Below the pieces are notes generated by a model. It was not told where the DNA came from. It was given only the letters and a program-made list of their open reading frames with translations, and did not search any database. From JAWVFM01 sp963739355 (GTDB lineage Bacteria; Actinomycetota; Thermoleophilia; Solirubrobacterales; 70-9): DNA of 64,000 nt. How positions within the stretch are numbered: position 1 is the first letter of the stretch; each line of letters opens with the position of its first letter. Where the stretch lies: NCBI GenBank assembly GCA_963739355.1, contig CAVUAD010000005.1, positions 62,001 through 126,000 of the forward strand, read 5' to 3'. Shown here piece by piece: positions 37,006 through 45,084 of the stretch. A program made the position numbers and the translations under genes.

Positions 37006-38184
37006 TCACTTGCGCAGGCTGAGTGTGCTGAAGAGGCCAGCGTGATCGGAGTCCCAGTACCCGTGGTGCTTCCTACGGCCGGTCACTGCCGACCTCACCA
37101 GCTTCACCTGCTTCGGCGTGTCGGTCATCACGTGGTCGACCTTGTGATCGAACTGGTTCGGGCTCCCCGTCGTCAGGTCATAGGAGTCCTCGATGCAGCA
37201 GCTCAGCGGGTTGCTCGTGCTGCGCTCGGCGAAGCCGGCGTTCAGGAGCGCCCGGTCGGCGAGTCCGTCGCCGGGCTTGAGCGGCGTCTTGACATCCGAG
37301 TTCAGGTCGCCCACCAAGATCACCGGCAGCTTGCCGGTGGCGGGACCGCGCGGCGCGATGAGCTCCTTGGCCTGCGCCTCGCGCACCTCGCCGTTGCCGA
37401 CGTCGGTGTCCTGGTTGGTGTGGTTCGAGGCGTGATTGTCGAACGCCTCGAGGTGGGTGTCGATGAAGTTGAACTTCGGCGCGTGCGGGACCTTCGCCGT
37501 CAGGCGCACCCAGCCTCGGGTGACGTCCACGGGAACTCCGCCCGGCGTCTCCTGAAGCAGCGTGGAGTAATGGTCGCCCCTTGGCTTCGAGGTCTTCACA
37601 GCACCGTTGCGCACGAGGATCGCGTCGCGCATCGTCAACCGTCCGTTGATCTCGCTGCCGAACGGACAGCCGGGAGCTGAGGTGTTCTCGTCGCCGTCGG
37701 TGTTCGCCCAGACCTCGAAGTCGAACTCCGGCTCGGCGATACCGACGTGATAGAGCTTCTTCTTCTTGTTCAGTCGTGCGAGCAGGAGCTTCAGGTAGTC
37801 GTACCTGAGGGTCGTCGCCTTCGGCGGGATCGGGTTCTCCGTGCACGGTGCGGTACGCCACAGGGCCGCCTCTTGGAGGCCAACCAGGTCGGGCGACTTC
37901 TGAAGGATCTCCTTGGCGAGCCCCTTCGCCCGCACGGGGAAGTTCGTGGCGTCGACCTGGTTGAGGATTTGGCCGGCGCCGTCGACGAGCTGCTGAAGGG
38001 AAGTCGCGTCCGTTCCGGGGCCAAGGTCGGCTCCCAGATAGAGGTTCCGGGTCATGACCTTGACCTTCGGCGGCTTCGGCTTGTGGTGAGGATGATGATG
38101 GTGGCCCAGGGCCTGAGAGGGCATCGCTACGAACATGAATGCGGCGGCTGCGACCAGCACGCCCCGCGCGAACGACTTCGTCAA
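37006..38184 (-). CDS. Secreted endonuclease/exonuclease/phosphatase-family protein
   Basis: 392 residues, TTG start with GAGAGGAG upstream. A signal peptide (VLVAAAAFMFVAMPSQALG) is followed by a histidine-rich stretch GHHHHPHHKPKPPK. The EEP fold shows VMTRNLYLGADL, LVGLQEAALW (metal glutamate), NFIDTHLEAF, VILVGDLNSD and the terminal DSDHAGLFST. Likely an extracellular metal-dependent phosphodiesterase on nucleic acid or phospholipid. Three cysteines, including CC in NPLSCCIEDS, may form a disulfide. The His-rich tract could bind metal. Confidence 0.8.
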   Translation of the reverse strand: MTKSFARGVLVAAAAFMFVAMPSQALGHHHHPHHKPKPPKVKVMTRNLYLGADLGPGTDATSLQQLVDGAGQILNQVDATNFPVRAKGLAKEILQKSPDLVGLQEAALWRTAPCTENPIPPKATTLRYDYLKLLLARLNKKKKLYHVGIAEPEFDFEVWANTDGDENTSAPGCPFGSEINGRLTMRDAILVRNGAVKTSKPRGDHYSTLLQETPGGVPVDVTRGWVRLTAKVPHAPKFNFIDTHLEAFDNHASNHTNQDTDVGNGEVREAQAKELIAPRGPATGKLPVILVGDLNSDVKTPLKPGDGLADRALLNAGFAERSTSNPLSCCIEDSYDLTTGSPNQFDHKVDHVMTDTPKQVKLVRSAVTGRRKHHGYWDSDHAGLFSTLSLRK

Positions 38185-38226
38185 CTGACTCTCCTCTCGG
38201 TTCCTGCCTCGATCGGTCCCTCGACC

Positions 38227-38928
38227 TCAGGCGGAAGCTAGCAGCGTCCGGTAGTAGGGGCACATGCGGCGCAGGCCGCACTCTCCGCACAGCGGCTTCG
38301 CCTTGCAGACCCGCCGGCCGTGCGTGATCAGGTTCACGTGGAGCTCGTAGGCGTCCTCGGGGTCGGTGAACCGCAGGATCTCGTCGTGCTCGGACTCGAA
38401 CGAGGCGCCGGGGCGAAACAGCCCGAGCCGCCCGCCGACCCGGTGGACGTGGGTGTCGACCGGGATCTCGGGGCGGTCCCACGTGAAGATGAGGACGCAG
38501 GCCGCCGTCTTGCGCCCGACGCCCGGCAGCGACGTGAGGAACTCCATCGCCTCGTCGCGCGGCTCCCGCTCGAGCCAGTCCAGGGTCGGCTCGCCATGCT
38601 CGGTGGGGAGCTCGCGCAGGATCTCCTGGATCCGCGGTCCCTTGGTGTTCGAGAGGCCACCCGGGGCGATCGCCTCGATCACCGTCTCGACGGGGGCGTC
38701 GCGGACGTCGACCCAGGTCGGCAGTGCGGCGCGAAGCCGCTCGTAGGCGCGGTCGCGGTTGAGGTCCGACGTGTGCTGGGAGAGCACGGTCCGCACGAGC
38801 TCGGCGATCGGGTGGCCGTGCGGCGCGTTGACCGGCCGCCCGTAGGCCTCGCGCAGGCGATCGCGGATCGCGCGGACGCGACGTTTGGTCGGCCGCTTCC
38901 AACCGTTCGACTCCCGCCTTGGCGCCAT
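38227..38928 (-). CDS. nth: Endonuclease III-like DNA glycosylase
   Basis: 233 residues. Helix-hairpin-helix SLPGVGRKTAACVLIFTW with the catalytic lysine, catalytic aspartate in VDTHVHRVGGRLGLF, and a C-terminal iron-sulfur loop CKAKPLCGECGLRRMC. The spacing there is C-x5-C-x2-C-x5-C, one residue shorter than the usual C-x6 first interval. It excises oxidised pyrimidines. The ATG at 38928 is divergent from the PAP2-like gene, 51 bases away; a longer upstream frame lacks homology. Confidence 0.9.
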   Translation of the reverse strand: MAPRRESNGWKRPTKRRVRAIRDRLREAYGRPVNAPHGHPIAELVRTVLSQHTSDLNRDRAYERLRAALPTWVDVRDAPVETVIEAIAPGGLSNTKGPRIQEILRELPTEHGEPTLDWLEREPRDEAMEFLTSLPGVGRKTAACVLIFTWDRPEIPVDTHVHRVGGRLGLFRPGASFESEHDEILRFTDPEDAYELHVNLITHGRRVCKAKPLCGECGLRRMCPYYRTLLASA

Positions 38929-38979
38929 CCGGCCAGGATATGCAGCCCGCCGAGACGCCTTTACAATTCCGTAACTCCG

Positions 38980-39750
38980 ATGCCTCGTCCTATCCGCGCA
39001 ATAGGCCGCCGGCTTCCACATGGCTGGCCCGATGCCTTCGTTCAGCTGGGGTTCTTCGCCGCTGCCTACGCGCTCTACCAGCTGGTCCGTGGGCTCGTGC
39101 ACGGCGATCAGACGCTGGCCCTCGCCAACGCCGAGCACATCGTGCACCTGGAGCGCTCGCTCGGCGCCTTCTTCGAGCCGGGCCTCCAGCAGGGGCTGCT
39201 CAACCACCACTGGCTGATCGACATCCTCGACTTCGCCTACCTGAACACCCACCTGGTGCTGACCACCGGGTTCCTCGTCTGGCTCTACGTCAAGCGCAAC
39301 GAGAGCTTCTACTTCGTGCGGAACATGTTCCTCGTCGCCATGGGCCTGGCGCTGATCGGCTACGCGCTGTACCCCACCGCGCCGCCGCGCATGCTCCCCA
39401 ACGCCGGCTTCACCGACACGATCTCCGCCATCTCGCACACCGACCAGGACTCGACGCTCGCCGGTGTGTTCTTCAACCCGTACGCGGCGGTGCCCTCGAT
39501 GCACATCGCCTTCTCGCTCATGATCGGCGTCCCCGGCGTGGTGCTCTGCCGTTCCCTGGGCGCCCGCCTCTGGTGGTCGGCGTACCCGATGGTCGTCTTC
39601 TTCGTGATCGTGGTCACGGCCAACCACTTCTGGTTCGACGCGGCGTGCGGCGCCGCCGTCGCCTGCATGTCCGCCGTGGCCGCGACGCAGCTCGCCCGGG
39701 TTCGCCCCGGCTGGGCGTGGCGCGAGCAGGCGAGCGGAGTCCCCGCGTAG
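38980..39750 (+). CDS. PAP2_3-type (AUR1-like) membrane phosphatase/phosphotransferase
   Basis: 256 residues with about six transmembrane segments. Active-site blocks are YPTAPPRMLP, NPYAAVPSMHIAFSL and TANHFWFDAACGA, the C2/C3 motifs of the PAP2_3 group that includes inositol-phosphorylceramide synthase AUR1. It is followed 38 bases later by a CDP-alcohol phosphatidyltransferase and then ino1. An inferred role is phosphate removal from, or transfer of, an inositol phospholipid head group. Housekeeping lipid phosphatase activity is the alternative. Confidence 0.8.
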   Translation: MPRPIRAIGRRLPHGWPDAFVQLGFFAAAYALYQLVRGLVHGDQTLALANAEHIVHLERSLGAFFEPGLQQGLLNHHWLIDILDFAYLNTHLVLTTGFLVWLYVKRNESFYFVRNMFLVAMGLALIGYALYPTAPPRMLPNAGFTDTISAISHTDQDSTLAGVFFNPYAAVPSMHIAFSLMIGVPGVVLCRSLGARLWWSAYPMVVFFVIVVTANHFWFDAACGAAVACMSAVAATQLARVRPGWAWREQASGVPA

Positions 39751-39773
39751 CCCCGCCTGCCGCCCCGCCCCGC

Positions 39774-39779
39774 TAGCGT
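39774..39779 (+). promoter_or_regulatory. -10-like TAGCGT before the phosphatidyltransferase gene
   Basis: TAGCGT ends 9 bases before the ATG at 39789 with no ribosome-binding site; possible leaderless start, though read-through from the gene 38 bases upstream is equally possible. Confidence 0.3.
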
Positions 39780-39788
39780 CCCCGGGCG

Positions 39789-40433
39789 ATGCCTTCCAAC
39801 GGGCAGTCAGCCCAGCTTCGCGACGTCCGCACCACGGGTGAGCTGCGGACCTTCGCGCGCAACCGGCTGATCGAGTCTCGCCTGACGCCGAACGCGATCT
39901 CGGTCACGGGCTTCGTCCTGAACGTCGTGGCGGCGGTCCTCCTCGTCGAGAAGCTCTTCTTCCTGGCGGGCATCGCGTTCATCGTCGGCTCGATCATGGA
40001 CACGCTCGACGGCCGCTACTCCCGGATGTCGGGGAAGGGCACGCTGTTCGGCGCCTTCCTCGACTCGACGCTCGACCGGGTCGAGGAGGGCGTCGTCCTG
40101 ACCGCCGCGGCCTGGTACTTCGCCGACCGCGGCGACGAGGTTGCGGCCGCCGCCTGCGTCGCGGCCGTCCTGGGCTCGCTCATGGTCTCCTACACGCGGG
40201 CTCGCGCCGAGGCTCTAGGAGTGGAGTGCAAGGTCGGGATTGCCACCCGTCCCGTGCGGGTTGTGGTGCTGTCGGCGGGGCTCGTCTTCGCCAGGGGCGC
40301 TAGCCTTGGCGACTTCCAGCTGCTTGCTCCCGCGATCTACGTCCTCGTCGCGCTGACCGCCGTCACGGTCGTCCAGCGCGTCTGGCACGTCAGAGGTGAG
40401 TTGAGGAGCGTGAGCTCCGAAAGCAGCATGTAA
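39789..40433 (+). CDS. CDP-alcohol phosphatidyltransferase, likely phosphatidylinositol-phosphate synthase
   Basis: 214 residues, about six transmembrane helices. The CDP-binding signature D-x2-D-G-x3-R-x8-G-x3-D-x3-D is complete: DTLDGRYSRMSGKGT then LFGAFLDSTLD. It exchanges CMP for a head group in phospholipid synthesis. Actinobacteria use such enzymes to join inositol-1-phosphate to CDP-diacylglycerol, and ino1, which makes inositol-1-phosphate, lies 113 bases downstream, so a PIP synthase role is well supported by context but not proven. Confidence 0.85.
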   Translation: MPSNGQSAQLRDVRTTGELRTFARNRLIESRLTPNAISVTGFVLNVVAAVLLVEKLFFLAGIAFIVGSIMDTLDGRYSRMSGKGTLFGAFLDSTLDRVEEGVVLTAAAWYFADRGDEVAAAACVAAVLGSLMVSYTRARAEALGVECKVGIATRPVRVVVLSAGLVFARGASLGDFQLLAPAIYVLVALTAVTVVQRVWHVRGELRSVSSESSM

Positions 40434-40510
40434 GGACGGCGAGACCGTCCGCAGGTGATTCGATGTAGAGCCGAGCGCGGTGTAACCAGGGTGTTAAACC
40501 GGCATATAGT
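40434..40510 (+). promoter_or_regulatory. ino1 upstream region: hairpin and -10 element
   Basis: A hairpin GGACGG-N5-CCGTCC (40434-40450) starts right after the preceding stop. A -10-like TATAGT is at 40505-40510. The start codon at 40547 is preceded by GAGGAGG, so this message has a normal leader. No convincing -35 is seen. Confidence 0.5.
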
Positions 40511-40546
40511 CGGTTCCCCACCCGCTCGAGGAGGACTTCGCACGCA

Positions 40547-41728
40547 ATGAGTACCGAGAACGGCCACCCCAACGGCGACGGCGCGAGCGCCAACGGCGCG
40601 CACGTCGACGACGGCAAGGTCCGCGTCGCCATCGTCGGCGTCGGCAACTGCGCCAACAGCTTCATCCAGGGCGTCACCTACTACAAGGACGCCGACCCGG
40701 CCGAGCAGGTCCCGGGGCTCATGCACGTCGACCTCGGCGGTTACCACGTCCGCGACATCGAGTTCGTCGCCGCGTTCGACATCGACGCCGAGAAGGTCGG
40801 CAAGGACCTCTCCGAGGCGATCTGGTCCGGCCAGAACGACACGATCAAGTTCGCCGACGTCTCCCACATGGGCGTCGAGGTCCACCGCGGGATGACCCAC
40901 GACGGCCTCGGCAAGTACCTCAAGCAGAAGATCAAGAAGGCCCCGGGGGAGACTGCCGACATCGTCGGCATCCTCAAGGAGACCAAGGCCGATGTCCTCG
41001 TCTGCTACCTGCCGGTCGGCTCCGAGCAGGCCACCAAGTGGTACGTCGAGCAGGCGCTGAAGGCAGGCGTCGGCTTCGTCAACTGCCTTCCCGTCTTCAT
41101 CGCCCGCGAGGACTATTGGGACGAACGCTTCAAGAAGGCCGGCCTGCCGATCATCGGCGACGACATCAAGTCGCAGGTCGGCGCCACCATCGTGCATCGC
41201 AACCTTGCTCGCCTGTTCCACGAGCGCGGCGTCCACCTCGAGCACACCTCGCAGCTCAACGTTGGCGGCAACATGGACTTCTTCAACATGCTCGAGCGCG
41301 AGCGCCTGGATTCAAAGAAGATCTCCAAGACCAACGCCGTCACCTCGGTGATGGGAACCGAGCTCCCGGAGCGCGACGTTCACGTCGGCCCGTCGGACTA
41401 CGTGCCGTGGCTGACGGACCGAAAGTGGGCGCACATCCGGCTCGAGGGCAAGGCCTTCGGCGACGTGCCGCTCACCGCCGAGCTGAAGCTCGAGGTCTGG
41501 GACTCGCCGAACTCCGCGGGCGTCGTCATCGACGCGGTCCGGATGATCAAGCTCGCCCTCAACGAGGGCCTCGCCGGGCAGCTCGACGGCCCGTCGAGCT
41601 ACCTCATGAAGTCACCGCACACCCAGCGTCCCGACGCCGACGCGCGGGCGCAGACGGATGACTTCATCGCCAAGTACGCCCGCAAGCCTGCCGGCGAGCG
41701 GGCCAAAGAGCTGGCTGAGCAGTCCTGA
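40547..41728 (+). CDS. ino1: Inositol-3-phosphate synthase
   Basis: 393 residues. It converts glucose-6-phosphate to inositol phosphate using bound NAD. The dinucleotide loop is VAIVGVGNCANSFIQGVTYY; conserved later blocks are LPVFIAREDYWDERF, the GDDIKSQVGATIVHR lysine-containing segment, and LNVGGNMDFFNMLERERLDS with KKISKTNAV. This is the prokaryotic form found in actinobacteria and thermophiles. It supplies the head group for the adjacent phosphatidyltransferase and possibly for mycothiol-like thiols. Confidence 0.96.
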   Translation: MSTENGHPNGDGASANGAHVDDGKVRVAIVGVGNCANSFIQGVTYYKDADPAEQVPGLMHVDLGGYHVRDIEFVAAFDIDAEKVGKDLSEAIWSGQNDTIKFADVSHMGVEVHRGMTHDGLGKYLKQKIKKAPGETADIVGILKETKADVLVCYLPVGSEQATKWYVEQALKAGVGFVNCLPVFIAREDYWDERFKKAGLPIIGDDIKSQVGATIVHRNLARLFHERGVHLEHTSQLNVGGNMDFFNMLERERLDSKKISKTNAVTSVMGTELPERDVHVGPSDYVPWLTDRKWAHIRLEGKAFGDVPLTAELKLEVWDSPNSAGVVIDAVRMIKLALNEGLAGQLDGPSSYLMKSPHTQRPDADARAQTDDFIAKYARKPAGERAKELAEQS

Positions 41729-41732
41729 CCGA

Positions 41733-41772
41733 AACCCCCGCGTTTAGCAGGGGTTCCCGGGGCTAAAGCCCC
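41733..41772. terminator. Bidirectional terminator between ino1 and the secreted protein gene
   Basis: Two nested inverted repeats: AACCCC (41733-41738) with GGGGTT (41750-41755), and the compact hairpin GGGGCTAAAGCCCC (41759-41772). They fill the gap between two convergent genes. Strong GC stems but no T-tract. Confidence 0.6.
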
Positions 41773-41778
41773 TCACCA

Positions 41779-42390
41779 CTAACACGGGTTCCCCGTGTAG
41801 CCCGCCGAGCTCTCGCCGGCGACGATGCCGCCCTGCTCGGGCCCGATGCGGAGCGCCCGGTAGGTGGTGCCGTGCGCGCCCTTCGAAGTCTCGTTCAGGT
41901 AGACCAGGCCGGGGACGGTCACCGGCTTCGGCGCCAGGATCACCGAGCCGGTCTGCGCCGTCGTCTCCACCGCGGCCGGAGACGAGCTGCCGACCACAAC
42001 CGGCTTGCCCTTCACGCAGCTGACGAACGCGTCGGAGCCCAGCACGCGCACAGCCGTCGGACCGCTGGTCCCGCTGTCGTCGAGGCGCAGAGGGTCGGAG
42101 CTGGCCGTTCCGCTCGAGCCGTTGGCGGTTGTCGCCGCGCCGAGGATCCGCACCGTGTCGGTGCTGGTCCCCTGCTTGGTGCCGGCCACACCCTTCCGGC
42201 ACGGGTCGCCGGTGGCGTTGGCCGTGGGTGTCGAGACGCTGCCGACCCGGAGCGCGGTCGCGCTGCAGGTGATCTCGGCGGCACTCGCGCCGGCGGGGAA
42301 GAGCGTCACCCCCGCGACGAGCACTGTCAGCGCTCCGAGGCCCAGCGTCAAGCGGCGCGAGCCGAGCGTCGTTCCGTCCTGGAATCCCAT
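41779..42390 (-). CDS. Secreted protein of unknown function
   Basis: 203 residues. GGAGG lies 5 bases before the ATG at 42390, which fixes the start. A signal peptide (LTLGLGALTVLVAGVTLFPA) is cleaved near GASAAE. The mature part is rich in Ser, Thr, Gly and Ala with four cysteines (ITCSAT, DPCRKG, VSCVKG, terminal GNPC), suggesting a disulfide-stabilised beta protein. I recognise no domain. Convergent with ino1 and divergent from the glycosyltransferase-PHP gene. Confidence 0.65.
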   Translation of the reverse strand: MGFQDGTTLGSRRLTLGLGALTVLVAGVTLFPAGASAAEITCSATALRVGSVSTPTANATGDPCRKGVAGTKQGTSTDTVRILGAATTANGSSGTASSDPLRLDDSGTSGPTAVRVLGSDAFVSCVKGKPVVVGSSSPAAVETTAQTGSVILAPKPVTVPGLVYLNETSKGAHGTTYRALRIGPEQGGIVAGESSAGYTGNPC

Positions 42391-42500
42391 GGATCCTCCA
42401 ATTCGTCCTGTGAGCGAGCGCATCCCTTGAGCGCCCAGTCCTATCCCGTCGCCCGATCTTAGCCAGCCGGCCAGTTCTTCCGCGCGGCAAAGGCGGCAAC

Positions 42501-42506
42501 TATCCT
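42501..42506 (+). promoter_or_regulatory. -10-like TATCCT before the glycosyltransferase-PHP gene
   Basis: TATCCT ends 8 bases before a TTG at 42515 and 14 before the ATG at 42521; the former spacing fits a leaderless TTG start. No ribosome-binding site is visible. Confidence 0.4.
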
Positions 42507-42514
42507 CCGCCGGA

Positions 42515-44410
42515 TTGCCGATGTCCGACGAGCGGCTGCGAATCGCCCAGGTCAGCCCGCACACGTGGGGCGGCTACGACGAGCTCAACGGCTTCGTCGG
42601 CAGGGTCTCCGAGGAGCTTGCCGGGCGCGGACACGAGGTCCTGATCGCGGCGCCCTCGGACTCACGCGCCGCGATCCGCGACTCACGCGCCGCAATCCGG
42701 AAGGCCCGCGAGCGCGGCTCCTGGCGGGGCGTTTCGTGGCATGGGATGCGCAGCGGCGAAGGCGGGCCGCCGGTGCTGGCTCTCGGCCAGGGCATCCCGC
42801 TGCCGCGAGGGCCGAGACCGCGGGCGGCGCCGGTGCCGCTCGACCTCTCCAAGACCCTCGAGACGCTGCTCTCCTCCACGGAGTTCGACATCGTCCACGT
42901 GCACGACCCCTACGCGCCGAGCGCGGCTTCGCTCGCGCTGCGCCACTCGCACGCCCTGAACGTCGGCAGCTTTCACGAGCCGACCGAGCGAATCCTCTCC
43001 ACCCAGGTCGCGAGGCCGCTCGTGGAGATCTTCTTCGGGCGCCTCGATGCCCGGACCACGAGCTCGCCCGCCACCAGCGACCTCCTGCACCGCTACTTCC
43101 CCGGCCCGTACACGCTGGTCGAGCCGGGGGCGGACACGCCCGAGGGCCGCTGGCCCGGCGCCGCGCGGCGCGGGGAGGGCCCGGCGCGGATCGCGTTCTG
43201 CGCCGTCGAGGAGCGGGGCGCGATGCGTCTCTTCATCCGCGCCCTGCGCAAGCTCGATCAGGATCAGGACTGGGAGGCCGCGATCTGGACGGGCGAGGGC
43301 CACACGCCGCCGGTGCGCCTAGCCCCGGCGCTGCGCGAGCGCGTGCACCTGACCGGCCCTGGTGACTCGAGTGCCGCGGAGCTGATCGCGGGCGCGGACG
43401 TGGTCTGCCTGGCCTCGGGCGGCCCGCGGCCGGCGCCGGCGCTGATCCGGCAGGCGCTGGCGTCCGGCACGGTCCCCGTCGTCTCGCGCACGCCTGTCTA
43501 CACGGAGGCGGCCGGCGACGGCGAGCTCGGGATGCTCTTTCAGCCGGGCGACGTGATCACGCTTGCGGGCCAGCTCACCCGCCTGATCTCGGAGCCCGGC
43601 CTACGCAAGTCGCTGCTGCGGTCCGGCCGCGGCGCGGCGCGGAGCTGGTCGGACGTGGCAAACGAGGTCGAGGCGATCTACTCGGCGACGGTGGCGCGCC
43701 GCCACGACCCCACCGGCGACCCGGAGATCAGGCGCCGGGTCACTCGCCGCAAGACGATCGACGTCGACCTCCACATGCACACGGACCACTCGCCCGACTG
43801 CGCGACGCCGGTCGAGGTTCTGCTCGAGACGGCGAAGGAGCAGGGCCTCGGCGCGATCGCGATCACCGACCACAACGAGGTCTCCGGTGCGCTCGCGGCG
43901 CGCGAGGTCGCCGCTGAGATCGGCGGCATCAAGGTCATCGTCGCCGAGGAGGTGAAGACCGCCAAGCAGGGCGAGGTGATCGGCCTGTTCATCGAGGAGA
44001 AGATCGAACGCGGGATGACGATGGCGGAGACGATCGCCGAGATCCGCCGCCAGAAGGGGCTCGTCTACGTTCCTCACCCGTTCGACCGGCTCCACTCCGT
44101 CCCGGACTACGAGCACCTGCTGGGGATCGTGGAGGACATCGACATCCTCGAGGTGTTCAACCCCCGGGTGGCGCTCACGGCGTTCAACGAGGAGGCCGAG
44201 CGCTTCGCCGCCAAATACCGGATCGTTCCCGGCGCGGGCTCCGACAGCCACGTGGCCCAGGGCCTCGGGAGCGTGCGGATCAGGGTGCCGGACTTCGAAG
44301 GGCCGCAGGAGTTCCTCGAGGCCATGCGCAGCGCCGACATCGTCCACAAGCACAAGAACCTGGTCTACGTGCAGGCCCTCAAGTTCATCCAGACGCGAGG
44401 CAAGCGCTGA
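42515..44410 (+). CDS. Fusion of GT4-like glycosyltransferase and PHP phosphoesterase domains
   Basis: 631 residues from TTG 42515 (629 from ATG 42521). The N-terminal ~400 residues look like a GT-B glycosyltransferase (IAQVSPHTWGGYDELNGFVG; ALASGTVPVVSRTPVYTEAA), but the usual donor-binding E-x7-E is weak. The C-terminal ~215 residues form a complete PHP domain: DLHMHTDHSPDC, ITDHNEVSG, EEVKTAKQGEVIGLF, VYVPHPFDRLHS and GAGSDSHVAQGLG supply the metal ligands. The TGA overlaps the ATG of the UDG-like gene (TGATG). Positioned after the inositol-lipid genes, so a sugar-phosphate or lipid-phosphate substrate is possible; nucleic-acid roles also occur in PHP proteins. Confidence 0.8.
   Translation: MPMSDERLRIAQVSPHTWGGYDELNGFVGRVSEELAGRGHEVLIAAPSDSRAAIRDSRAAIRKARERGSWRGVSWHGMRSGEGGPPVLALGQGIPLPRGPRPRAAPVPLDLSKTLETLLSSTEFDIVHVHDPYAPSAASLALRHSHALNVGSFHEPTERILSTQVARPLVEIFFGRLDARTTSSPATSDLLHRYFPGPYTLVEPGADTPEGRWPGAARRGEGPARIAFCAVEERGAMRLFIRALRKLDQDQDWEAAIWTGEGHTPPVRLAPALRERVHLTGPGDSSAAELIAGADVVCLASGGPRPAPALIRQALASGTVPVVSRTPVYTEAAGDGELGMLFQPGDVITLAGQLTRLISEPGLRKSLLRSGRGAARSWSDVANEVEAIYSATVARRHDPTGDPEIRRRVTRRKTIDVDLHMHTDHSPDCATPVEVLLETAKEQGLGAIAITDHNEVSGALAAREVAAEIGGIKVIVAEEVKTAKQGEVIGLFIEEKIERGMTMAETIAEIRRQKGLVYVPHPFDRLHSVPDYEHLLGIVEDIDILEVFNPRVALTAFNEEAERFAAKYRIVPGAGSDSHVAQGLGSVRIRVPDFEGPQEFLEAMRSADIVHKHKNLVYVQALKFIQTRGKR
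42659..42700 (+). repeat. 21-bp tandem duplication
   Basis: Two adjacent 21-base units differing at two positions, each encoding DSRAAIR in the glycosyltransferase domain; a recent in-frame duplication in a surface loop. Confidence 0.85.
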
Positions 44411-45084
44411 TGCACGCGGAAGGAGCGGGTGACGCCCCGTCAAAGAAGGACGTGCCCGCGACGCCCTCCATGCCGCCGATGCCCGCTACCGACGATGAGA
44501 TCCAGGAGAAGTACCTCGAGCGCGCGATTCGCGAGCTCAACCACCTGACGCGCCGGCTCCAGGAGTGCTCGCACTGCCCGCGGGGCAACCTCATGCCGGT
44601 CCTTGGCTCCGGGCACCCGCAGGCCGACATCTTCCTTCTCAAGTACTCACCCTCCGCGGCCGAGGTCGAGGAGGGCGTCGCCTTCTACGGGCGCGCGGGC
44701 AACGCGCTGATGAAGGCGTTCAAGCGGCTCGGCATCGACCCGCTCGCCGTCTACGGGACGCTCTGCGTGAAGTGCCCGGTCGCGGACCCGTCGCTGGCCA
44801 GCGGCGAGTGCATGGACCGGGTGATCGAGGAGCTCGCCATCGTTCAGCCGCGCTGCGTCGTCGTCATGGGCGAGCAGGCGCTGGAGACGCTCAACGACCT
44901 GGAGATCCCGCTCGGCAGGCCGCTCGGGGCGAAGCCCGGCGAGATCCAGCAGCTGACGCCGACGATCGAGGCGATCTACGTGCCCGACATCGAGGCGTCG
45001 CTGGACAACGAGAGCGCGAAGCGCGAGTTCTGGAAGGCGTTCCGCGTCCTCGGCGAGTGGTACGAGGACCTGCCGCCCTACTGA
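44410..45084 (+). CDS. Uracil-DNA-glycosylase-like iron-sulfur protein with degenerate active site
   Basis: 224 residues resembling family 4 UDGs: CSHCPRG (Cys53, Cys56), GRAGNALMKAFKRLGID, VKCPVADPSLASGEC (Cys122, Cys134) and PRCVVVMGEQALETL. The four cysteines could hold the 4Fe-4S cluster of this family. The catalytic GEAPG-type loop is replaced by LKYSPSAAEVEEG, and the HPS/HPA motif before the last helices is replaced by IYVPDIEASL. So uracil excision is doubtful; nucleic-acid binding or another activity is possible. The ATG overlaps the stop of the PHP fusion gene, so the two products are made together. Confidence 0.8.
   Translation: MHAEGAGDAPSKKDVPATPSMPPMPATDDEIQEKYLERAIRELNHLTRRLQECSHCPRGNLMPVLGSGHPQADIFLLKYSPSAAEVEEGVAFYGRAGNALMKAFKRLGIDPLAVYGTLCVKCPVADPSLASGECMDRVIEELAIVQPRCVVVMGEQALETLNDLEIPLGRPLGAKPGEIQQLTPTIEAIYVPDIEASLDNESAKREFWKAFRVLGEWYEDLPPY

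Noticed and set aside
41759..41772. GGGGCTAAAGCCCC as a riboswitch or attenuator stem
   Set aside because: It lies downstream of ino1 and of the convergent gene, not in a leader; a terminator role explains it better.
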